5,834 bases of DNA from Citrobacter freundii (GTDB taxonomy: Bacteria > Bacteroidota > Bacteroidia > Chitinophagales > Chitinophagaceae): positions 1-5,834 of the forward strand of contig QFQQ01000152.1 in assembly GCA_003243445.1 (NCBI GenBank). Reading direction: 5' to 3'. The notes below the pieces were generated by a model. It saw only the letters and a list, made by a program, of their open reading frames with translations, was not told where the DNA came from and ran no database searches. Made by a program: the position numbers and the translations under genes. Each line of letters opens with the position of its first letter. Position 1 is the first letter of the stretch. Positions 1 to 5,483 of the stretch are shown piece by piece.

Positions 1-1274
1 GGGGCTTTCCGGTGGCGCCCCAGGTCTGCATCGCCAAGGGCGCAGCCGAGCTGGTGGCCTTCCACCAGCGCATGGGCGCCGAGCGCGCCACGCTGCCCTA
101 CGAGATCGACGGCGTGGTCTACAAGGTCAACAGCCTGGCCCAGCAGCGCCAGCTGGGCTTTGTCTCGCGCGAGCCGCGCTGGGCCGTGGCCCACAAGTAC
201 CCGGCCGAGGAAATGCCCACGCGCATGGAAGGCATCGACATACAGGTCGGCCGCACGGGCAAGCTCACGCCCGTGGCGCGCCTGGCCCCCGTGGCGGTGG
301 GCGGCGTCATCGTCACGAATGCCACGCTGCACAACCTGTTCGAGATCCGCAAGAAGCGCGTGCGCACGGGCGACACCGTGGTCGTGCGCCGCGCCGGTGA
401 CGTGATCCCCGAAGTCGTGGGCCGCGTGCCCGGCGACCGGCCGGCCTATGTGCCCAACTTCCGCATGCCCGCTGCATGCCCCATCTGCGGCAGCGCCGTG
501 GCGCGGCCCAAGGGCGAAGCCAACCACCGCTGCACTGGCGGCCTGTTCTGCCCGGCGCAGCGCAAGGAGGCCATCCTGCACTTTGCCGCGCGGCGCGCCA
601 TGGACATCGAGGGCCTGGGCGACAAGCTCGTGGACCAGTTGGTGGACGGCCACGTGGTGCGCACGCTGCCCGATCTCTACCGCCTGGGCCTGGTGGCCCT
701 GGCATCGCTGGACCGCATGGCCGAGAAGTCGGCCCAGAACGTGCTGGACGCGCTGGAAAAATCCAAGAAGACCACGCTGTCGCGGTTCCTCTTCGGCCTG
801 GGAATCCGCCAGGTCGGCGAGTCCACGGCCAAGGATCTGGCCCGCCACTTCGGCCAGCTGGACGCCATCATGGACGCCAGCGTCGAGCAACTGCTGCAGG
901 TGCGCGACGTGGGGCCCATCGTGGCCGAGAGCATCCACACCTTCTTCGCCCAGCCCCACAACCGCGAGGTGGTCGAGCAACTGCGTGCCTGCGGCGTGCA
1001 CTGGGAAGAGGGCGCGGCGCGCGAGCAGACCGCCCAGCCGCTGGCCGGCATGACCGTGGTGCTCACGGGCACGCTGCCCACGCTGGGCCGCGACCAGGCC
1101 AAGGAGATGCTGGAGGCCGCAGGCGCCAAGGTCTCCGGCTCGGTCAGCAAGAAGACCAGCTATGTGGTGGCCGGTGCCGAGGCCGGCAGCAAGCTGGCCA
1201 AGGCCGAGGAACTGGGCGTGACCGTGCTGGACGAGGCCGGCATGCTGGCGCTGCTGGCAGGCGGGGACCGCTGA
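1..1274 (+). CDS. ligA: NAD-dependent DNA ligase LigA, C-terminal part (5' end outside the window)
   Basis: LigA seals nicks in duplex DNA during replication and repair, using NAD+ to adenylate itself and then the 5'-phosphate. The frame is open to the left edge (first full codon at position 3) and ends at TGA 1272-1274, so about 423 residues are visible, equivalent to roughly E. coli residues 250-671. The catalytic KxDG lysine is therefore outside. Visible: the end of the adenylation domain with EIDGVVYKVN (counterparts of E. coli D285 and K290) and RWAVAHK (K314); the OB fold starting near VGRTGKLTPVA; a Cys4 zinc finger with spacing C-x2-C-x14-C-x5-C (nt about 477-551), identical to the E. 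coli spacing; helix-hairpin-helix repeats including FGLGIRQVGE and VRDVGPIVAESI; and a C-terminal BRCT domain from about nt 1038 (LAGMTVVLTGTL). All key residues in view are intact. The GTG at 12 is internal, not a start. The gene runs directly into the patatin gene. Confidence 0.97.
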   Translation, partial: GFPVAPQVCIAKGAAELVAFHQRMGAERATLPYEIDGVVYKVNSLAQQRQLGFVSREPRWAVAHKYPAEEMPTRMEGIDIQVGRTGKLTPVARLAPVAVGGVIVTNATLHNLFEIRKKRVRTGDTVVVRRAGDVIPEVVGRVPGDRPAYVPNFRMPAACPICGSAVARPKGEANHRCTGGLFCPAQRKEAILHFAARRAMDIEGLGDKLVDQLVDGHVVRTLPDLYRLGLVALASLDRMAEKSAQNVLDALEKSKKTTLSRFLFGLGIRQVGESTAKDLARHFGQLDAIMDASVEQLLQVRDVGPIVAESIHTFFAQPHNREVVEQLRACGVHWEEGAAREQTAQPLAGMTVVLTGTLPTLGRDQAKEMLEAAGAKVSGSVSKKTSYVVAGAEAGSKLAKAEELGVTVLDEAGMLALLAGGDR

Positions 1275-2281
1275 TGGCGCTGAGTCCGCGCAAACCCGTG
1301 GTCGGCCTGGCGCTGGGCAGCGGGTCGGCGCGTGGCTGGGCGCATTTCGGCGTGCTGCGCGCGCTGGAGGATGCGGGCCTGAGGCCCGACATCATCTGCG
1401 GCTCGTCCATCGGCGCCCTGGTCGGTGCCTCCTATGCGGCTGGCGAGATGCAGCGCTTGGAGGAATGGGTGCTGGGACTGGGCATGCGCAAGGTGTTCGG
1501 TTTCATGGACTTCAACATCACGGGCGGCATGCTCAAGGGCGAGAAGCTGATCGCGTTCTGGCGCGAGCACTTCGTGGACTCGGCCATCGAGGACCTGAAG
1601 ATTCCCTTCGGCGCCGTGGCCACAGACCTGCATTCGGGCGCCGAGGTCTGGCTGCGCAAGGGCTCCATCGCCGATGCCGTGCGTGCCTCCATCGCGCTGC
1701 CCGGCCTGTTCACGCCCGTGCAGCGCGAGGGGCGGCTGCTGGTCGATGGCGGCATCGTCAACCCCGTGCCCGCCTCGCTGGCGCGTGCCATGGGCGCGGA
1801 CATCGTGATCGCGGTCGATCTCAATGCCGACATCATGCGGCGCCACATGCGGCCGCTGGTTCCCTCCGCCGCCATGGCTGCCGCGCCGCCGCTGGAGGAA
1901 GCCCCGCCCGCCGTGGAGCAGGGCGTGGCGCCCGAAGACCTGGCCGGCCAGGCCAGCGCCGTGGCCGGCACGGCCTGGGTGCGCAGGCTGCAGCGCGGCG
2001 TGATGGGGTGGATGCCCGGCCACCACCGCGACGAGGCAGGCCGCGAGACCGAGCCCCCGCCCCGGCCCCCCTCGCTGCTGGACGTGGTGATGACCAGCGT
2101 CAACATCATGCAGATGCGCATCACGCGCAGCCGCATGGCGGGCGACCCGCCCGAGCTGGTGATCGCGCCGCGCCTGTCCCACCTGGGCCTGCTGGACTTC
2201 CACCGCGCGCGCGAGGCCATCGACGAAGGCTACGAGGCAGCGCAGGCCGCGTTGCCGGGCCTGCGGCACTGGGGCCTTTGA
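1274..2281 (+). CDS. rssA: Patatin-like phospholipase, RssA family
   Basis: Predicted 335-residue serine lipid acyl hydrolase using a Ser-Asp dyad. Visible motifs: glycine-rich oxyanion loop GSGSARGW (residues 15-22), nucleophile elbow GSSIG (43-47, catalytic Ser45), and DGG (158-160, catalytic Asp158) in VDGGIVNPVP. The C-terminal block RMAGDPPELVIAP followed by LDFHRAREAI resembles E. coli RssA (about 300 residues) as I remember it; the symbol is given at family level. Between the core and this block, residues about 192-268 form a Pro/Ala/Glu-rich, low-complexity stretch, longer than in E. coli RssA. No signal peptide or membrane span is evident, so it is probably cytoplasmic or peripheral. 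ATG 1274 overlaps the ligA TGA by one base, with G-rich AGGCGGGG as a weak ribosome binding site about 6 bases upstream, suggesting translational coupling. The frame stays open upstream inside ligA, but an earlier start would add non-family sequence. The physiological substrate is unknown. Confidence 0.93.
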   Translation: MALSPRKPVVGLALGSGSARGWAHFGVLRALEDAGLRPDIICGSSIGALVGASYAAGEMQRLEEWVLGLGMRKVFGFMDFNITGGMLKGEKLIAFWREHFVDSAIEDLKIPFGAVATDLHSGAEVWLRKGSIADAVRASIALPGLFTPVQREGRLLVDGGIVNPVPASLARAMGADIVIAVDLNADIMRRHMRPLVPSAAMAAAPPLEEAPPAVEQGVAPEDLAGQASAVAGTAWVRRLQRGVMGWMPGHHRDEAGRETEPPPRPPSLLDVVMTSVNIMQMRITRSRMAGDPPELVIAPRLSHLGLLDFHRAREAIDEGYEAAQAALPGLRHWGL

Positions 2282-2351
2282 GGCGTTACAGGCGCGGCAC
2301 ACCCGACAGGCCCGGCGCGCCCGACATGCCCATAGGCCCGACAGGCCCGGG
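2282..2351. other. Convergent intergenic gap; possible weak bidirectional terminator
   Basis: These 70 bases separate the stop of the patatin gene from the stop of the oppositely oriented CheW-domain gene. They are very GC-rich and contain GGCGCG (2291-2296) matched by CGCGCC (2316-2321) and a second possible stem GCCCG (2336-2340) with CGGGC (2348-2352, ending in the opposing TAG). No T-run follows either stem in either direction, only a loose pyrimidine stretch at 2361-2370, so this is not a textbook intrinsic terminator. Any termination here may need Rho or rely on the hairpins alone. Confidence 0.3.
2302..2351. repeat. Imperfect 9-bp direct repeat array
   Basis: Six units follow one another: cccgacagg (2302), cccggcgcg (2311), cccgacatg (2320), an 8-base cccatagg (2329), cccgacagg (2337) and a truncated cccggg (2346). 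The 14-base string cccgacaggcccgg occurs twice exactly (2302-2315 and 2337-2350). Two 8-bp palindromes, GGCGCGCC (2314-2321) and GCCCGGGC (2345-2352), lie inside or at the edge. It fills most of the gap between the two convergent stop codons. It probably arose by slippage; no function is evident. Confidence 0.6.
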
Positions 2352-5204
2352 CTAGGCCGCCTCTCTTTCCACGCTGACCGCATTGCGGTCGGCATTGGCC
2401 GCGGCAACGCGCGAAGGCTGCAGCCTGCGCATCAGCGCGGCGGGGTCCAGGCACTGGATCAGCGGCAGGCCCGAATCGGCATGCACCAGCTTGCGCACCA
2501 GGGCCGTCGCGGTGTCGGCCGCGTTCAGCATGGGCGAATCCACCAGCGCGCTGGCTGGCAGCCGGTGCACGCCCTGCAGCGCGCTGACCAGCAGGCCCAC
2601 GCGCAGGCCGCCATGCTGGACCACGATGACCTGTGACTGCTCGGTGACCACGCCGGGCTGGCCCTGCAGCAGCGCGGCCAGGTCGAACACCCAGACATAG
2701 CCGCTGACGCTGCCCTGGCTGCGCCGTGCCAGCGCGCCCACGCAAAACGGCAGGCGTCCTGCCGCCACGGGCGAGATGGCGCTGGCGGGCAGGGCCTCGC
2801 AGACATCGCCCGCGCGCAGGGCCAGCAGGCTGGCGCCCACGTAGAAGCTGGCCAGTTCCACAGGCGCGTCGCCGCTGCCATGCGCGGCGCGCCCGTGCCC
2901 GTGCGTGGCGGGCCGGGCACCATCGAGGCGGGTGGCGGACGCCAGGCGCAGCGCGCGGTTGCGCGCATCGGCATGCACGGGGCCCAGCCGCTGCAGGCTC
3001 AGGCTGACGAGGCCGGCCAGTGTGTCGTCCGTTGCGCTTTCTTTTGCATCGCGTGCCGCGCCCTGGTCCAGCCGGAACTCGCGGTAGCCGCGCCCGGCGG
3101 CCATGCCGACGATGCAGTAGTGGCCTTCGATCTCCTCGATGCTGCTGCGCACCTCGCCATCGGCCAGAGATGCCAGGCCGGCCACGTCTGCGATGCAACT
3201 GCCCAGCGGGCGCCCGCCATGGCTGGCAGCGACGATGCGCCCGTCACGCGCCACGTAGAACGCTTCCATCGGCAGGCGCGGCAGGCCGCTGTCTTCGGGA
3301 TCGGTGGCTGCAGAGTGCTCTGCCGTTGCCGCCTGCTCTGGCGCTGCGGCCTGCAGCATGGCCTGCAGCTCGCGCCGCGTGTGGAACAGCAGGGCGATGC
3401 CGCCGATGACGGGGCCCTGATCGCCGCCGTGTGCATGTCCGTGCGGCTGTTCACTCCCAGGCGATGGCGCGCGCAGCGCGGCATGGTAGACATGGACGGG
3501 CAGGCCTCCATCGTCCATCTCCTGCACGTGGTAGGCCTGGGCATCGCGCAGCAGCACAGTGGCCTGCAGGGCCGATGCCTGCACGCGCGTGCCGGGAGCC
3601 AGGGGCAGGCCGGCCTCGTTCTCATGGCTGCAGGCCAGCACCAGGCCCTGGGCGTCGTACAGCGCAATGCGCGCATAGACGGTGTACATCGCATTGAGCT
3701 GCTCCAGCAGCCGCTGCGCGCTGTCGTGGGCCTGTACCGAAAGGGCCAGGCAGCCGCTGTTGTCTTCCAGCACCTTTTGCAAGCCCGGCGTCAGGGCCCA
3801 CCAGCGGCAGTCGTTGGCACGTTCATAGAGATTGCGCTCCAGCAGGTCCATCAGCAGCCGGTTCAGCGTGCTGTGCTCCTGCAGCCGGGTGGACAGCGCG
3901 GTCTCGTGCAGGCCGTGAATGGCGCGTGTGAACACGGCATGGGTCAGGTCGCCGGTCTCGCCCATCTGCTCCAGCACGGCCTGCAGCGGGTCCGGGTGGG
4001 CCGTGCCCTGCACGGGGGACTCCGGCGCCTGGCTGGCAGCCAGCACCTGGCCATTCCAGACCACGCGGCGTATGTCGTCGGCCGCGCGGGCCATGGCGTG
4101 CAGCGGCGGGCAAAAGCCGCGCGCCTGGGCCATCAGCCCCTCGGCAATGGCCGGCTCCAGCGCCTGCAAGACCTGCGGTCTTTGCTGCGCGGCGAAGGCC
4201 AGGTCCAGCGGTGCCATCACCTGGGTCTGCCAGCCCTGCGGCCCCGCGTAGCCTTGGTAGGGCAGGGCGCGCGCCGTGCGCACCAGGTAGGTGCGGCCTG
4301 CATGGATCAGCGGCTGCACGGCATCACCATGGTGCATGGGCACGCGGCTGCCGGGGGCTATCCAGTGGGCGTCGCTGCTGGCGATGACCAGTCCGCCCTC
4401 GTCCAGCAGCAGCCCCACCTGGGCGCGCGGCCCGCCCGAGGCAAAGATGGCCTGCATCTCGGCGGCGAAGTCGAAGCTCAGGCACAGCACGCCGAGCACC
4501 GCCATGGTGCGTGGGTGCAGCAGGCGCTGCGCGTAGATCAGGCGGTCAGCGCCCGGCAGCACGCAACTGGCGCCGAAATGGCTGACATGGCCGGCCTGCT
4601 GCAGGGACTGCTGGAACCAGGCCTCGGTACAGGGCGGTAGCGGCTTGCGGCCTGCCTGCGCCTGGGCACGTGCGCAGACCTGGCCTTGCGTGTCCAGCAG
4701 CAGGATGTCGTCATACACCGTGTACTTGGCTCGGTAGCTTTGGAGGTGGGCCTGCAAGTGCGCCTGCAGCGGTGCCTGCCATGCGCGCAGACCGCCGGCC
4801 GCCATGTCGGGCAGGCCACAGTCATCGCCATCGCCATCGTCAAGCCGGGCCATGGCCTCGCACAGCACGGTATCGGCGGCGAGAAAGCCGACATCGGCCG
4901 TGCGCTCGTACAGGCTTCGCACCAGCAGGTCGATGGCATGGGCGGACTGCATGCCCAACTGGGCCATGGCCTCCTGAGCGGACTGCGCCAGCTGCGACTG
5001 CAGCAGGCCTTGCTCCAGCTGCTCCAGTCCCTGGCGCGTGTCGGTGAGCATGGACACCAGGGCCTGCCCCTGCTGCGATGCCTGCATGCGGGCCGAGGCT
5101 TCGATGAGCCGCCACATGAGCCGTATTTCGCGCAGGTCGGCGGCGTTGCGGTTGAGTTCCCGCAGGTGGGGAAGAATCAGGTCGGTTGGCAGGGATGTGG
5201 CCAT
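2352..5204 (-). CDS. Soluble double Cache-like sensor protein with C-terminal CheW-like domain
   Basis: Predicted 950-residue protein. The N-terminal 90 residues are helical and Gln-rich. Two similar sensor modules follow. Module 1 (about 92-335) has SLYERTADVGFLA, YTVYDDILLLDTQG (161-174), VLGVLCLSFDF (236-246), and LLLDEGGLVIASSD (265-278), the last typical of the second lobe of dCache domains. Module 2 (about 452-710) repeats this order with NLYERANDCRWWAL, YTVYARIALYDAQG (507-520), IGGIALLFHTR (600-610), and FYVARDGRIVAAS (649-661). A helical linker with DDIRRVVWNGQVLA (377-389) joins them. Residues about 782-930 resemble CheW: FYVGASLLALRAGDVCEALP, VSGYVWVFDLAALL, and QVIVVQHGGLRVGLLVSALQGV. 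CheW domains couple receptors to the CheA kinase. The usual Arg-Gly before the PVVDLR-like segment is not clearly kept. No signal peptide, transmembrane segment, MCP helical bundle or kinase domain is seen. ATG 5204 has GGAG six bases upstream. A role in a chemosensory array is inferred; ligand and partner are unknown. Confidence 0.88.
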   Translation of the reverse strand: MATSLPTDLILPHLRELNRNAADLREIRLMWRLIEASARMQASQQGQALVSMLTDTRQGLEQLEQGLLQSQLAQSAQEAMAQLGMQSAHAIDLLVRSLYERTADVGFLAADTVLCEAMARLDDGDGDDCGLPDMAAGGLRAWQAPLQAHLQAHLQSYRAKYTVYDDILLLDTQGQVCARAQAQAGRKPLPPCTEAWFQQSLQQAGHVSHFGASCVLPGADRLIYAQRLLHPRTMAVLGVLCLSFDFAAEMQAIFASGGPRAQVGLLLDEGGLVIASSDAHWIAPGSRVPMHHGDAVQPLIHAGRTYLVRTARALPYQGYAGPQGWQTQVMAPLDLAFAAQQRPQVLQALEPAIAEGLMAQARGFCPPLHAMARAADDIRRVVWNGQVLAASQAPESPVQGTAHPDPLQAVLEQMGETGDLTHAVFTRAIHGLHETALSTRLQEHSTLNRLLMDLLERNLYERANDCRWWALTPGLQKVLEDNSGCLALSVQAHDSAQRLLEQLNAMYTVYARIALYDAQGLVLACSHENEAGLPLAPGTRVQASALQATVLLRDAQAYHVQEMDDGGLPVHVYHAALRAPSPGSEQPHGHAHGGDQGPVIGGIALLFHTRRELQAMLQAAAPEQAATAEHSAATDPEDSGLPRLPMEAFYVARDGRIVAASHGGRPLGSCIADVAGLASLADGEVRSSIEEIEGHYCIVGMAAGRGYREFRLDQGAARDAKESATDDTLAGLVSLSLQRLGPVHADARNRALRLASATRLDGARPATHGHGRAAHGSGDAPVELASFYVGASLLALRAGDVCEALPASAISPVAAGRLPFCVGALARRSQGSVSGYVWVFDLAALLQGQPGVVTEQSQVIVVQHGGLRVGLLVSALQGVHRLPASALVDSPMLNAADTATALVRKLVHADSGLPLIQCLDPAALMRRLQPSRVAAANADRNAVSVEREAA

Positions 5205-5210
5205 GGAGCG

Positions 5211-5214
5211 CTCC
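5211..5214 (-). promoter_or_regulatory. Ribosome binding site of the CheW-domain gene
   Basis: On the minus strand GGAG lies six bases before ATG 5204, within GCGGAGCGCTCC. This supports ATG 5204 over the downstream in-frame methionines (residues 30 and 40). Confidence 0.7.
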
Positions 5215-5252
5215 GCAGTCAGGTTCAGGCTGGGTGAAACCCGCTTTCCCCG

Positions 5253-5270
5253 ATCAGGGAAAAGCCTGAT
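5253..5270 (-). promoter_or_regulatory. Small hairpin in the leader of the CheW-domain gene
   Basis: The minus strand reads ATCAGG-CTTTTC-CCTGAT: a perfect 6-bp inverted repeat around a 6-base loop, about 50 bases before the start codon. A weaker stem, GGGT-TTC-ACCC (5232-5242), follows it. They could fold in the 5' untranslated RNA or mark a protein-binding site near the transcription start. Function is not shown. Confidence 0.35.
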
Positions 5271-5277
5271 GCAACGA

Positions 5278-5293
5278 GCAAGAAGGAGGCCAG
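5278..5293 (-). promoter_or_regulatory. Candidate sigma-54 promoter for the CheW-domain gene
   Basis: The minus strand reads C-TGGC-CTCCTTC-TTGC (5293 down to 5278). This gives the TGGC-N7-TTGC core with GG and GC exactly 10 bases apart, as sigma-54 promoters require. The 5' flank CAAGC and the T after TTGC also fit the consensus; the ACG after TGGC is not matched. Predicted transcription would start near 5267, leaving a leader of about 60 bases. I see no convincing -35/-10 pair for sigma-70 in the same stretch. The match is to a short motif only, so it could be chance. Confidence 0.4.
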
Positions 5294-5305
5294 CTTGTGA
5301 CTAAA

Positions 5306-5325
5306 TGTGTCTGCAAGGTGACACA
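5306..5325. promoter_or_regulatory. Perfect inverted repeat, candidate operator
   Basis: TGTGTC (5306-5311) and GACACA (5320-5325) form a perfect 6-bp dyad around an 8-base spacer, a usual geometry for a dimeric regulator site. It lies just upstream of the candidate sigma-54 promoter, in the less GC-rich part of the gap. It resembles but does not match a CRP/FNR-type site (TGTGA-N6-TCACA), since the half-site end and spacing differ. The bound protein is unknown. Confidence 0.4.
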
Positions 5326-5336
5326 AGGATGACAAC

Positions 5337-5388
5337 CCCCCATCCACAGCCCCCATCCACAGCCGCCATCTACAGCCCCCATCTACAG
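5337..5388. repeat. Four tandem 13-bp repeats, consensus CCCCCATCYACAG
   Basis: Units start at 5337, 5350, 5363 and 5376. Units 1 and 2 are identical (CCCCCATCCACAG). Unit 3 is CCGCCATCTACAG and unit 4 CCCCCATCTACAG, followed by a partial CCCCATC (5389-5395). The 13-base period is not a multiple of three and the array lies outside any supported gene, so it is not coding repetition. It sits about 70-120 bases upstream of the predicted start of transcription of the CheW-domain gene, where an activator site would be expected, but could also be a simple slippage array. Confidence 0.85.
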
Positions 5389-5436
5389 CCCCATCGGCGC
5401 CACGCCGGGGCATGGCCTGGCGTCACCGGGGTGCGT

Positions 5437-5467
5437 CCGGCACTGCCGTGCAGCACGGTGGTGCCGG
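5437..5467 (-). terminator. Long hairpin 16 bases past the NUDIX stop; possible terminator
   Basis: Arms 5437-5450 and 5454-5467 enclose a 3-base loop. As minus-strand RNA it forms CCGGCAC/GTGCCGG (7 bp), a 2x2 CA/CA mismatch, and CCGTG/CACGG (5 bp) with loop CUG. It begins 16 bases after the NUDIX stop, where a terminator or 3'-end stabilising stem is expected. No T-run follows, so intrinsic termination is uncertain. As plus-strand RNA the two mismatches become G-U pairs and the stem would be a continuous 14 bp. Confidence 0.5.
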
Positions 5468-5483
5468 GCGGCGGTGCATGCGC

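Noticed and set aside
476..1273. Upstream in-frame extension of the patatin gene inside ligA (start at 476)
   Set aside because: The extra 266 residues are an out-of-frame reading of ligA, low complexity and Arg/Gly-rich. The family N-terminus fits ATG 1274.
2302..2351. A collagen-like Gly-X-Y coding tail suggested by plus-strand codons ending GPTGPG
   Set aside because: It lies after the patatin stop in another frame, is very short, and follows from the GC-rich 9-bp repeat.
1160..2407. A 415-codon open frame on the minus strand opposite ligA and the patatin gene
   Set aside because: It is antisense to two well-supported genes, and its translation is Arg/His/Gly-rich low complexity with no known motif.
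2880..4640. A 586-codon open frame on the plus strand opposite the CheW-domain gene
   Set aside because: High GC content removes stop codons from the antisense frame. The translation is Gln/His/Ala/Gly-rich without recognisable domains, while the minus strand encodes coherent CheW and Cache-like motifs.
5295..5312. A CRP/FNR-type site at TTGTGACTAAATGTGTC
   Set aside because: Only one half-site (TGTGA) matches; the expected TCACA or ATCAA partner is missing at the right spacing.
5337..5388. The 13-bp array as a CRISPR
   Set aside because: Units are short and directly adjacent with no spacers, and no cas gene is nearby.
5225..5413. A 62-codon minus-strand frame in the intergenic region
   Set aside because: Most of its N-terminal half comes from the 13-bp tandem repeats, it has no clear ribosome binding site, and it overlaps the promoter-like signals.
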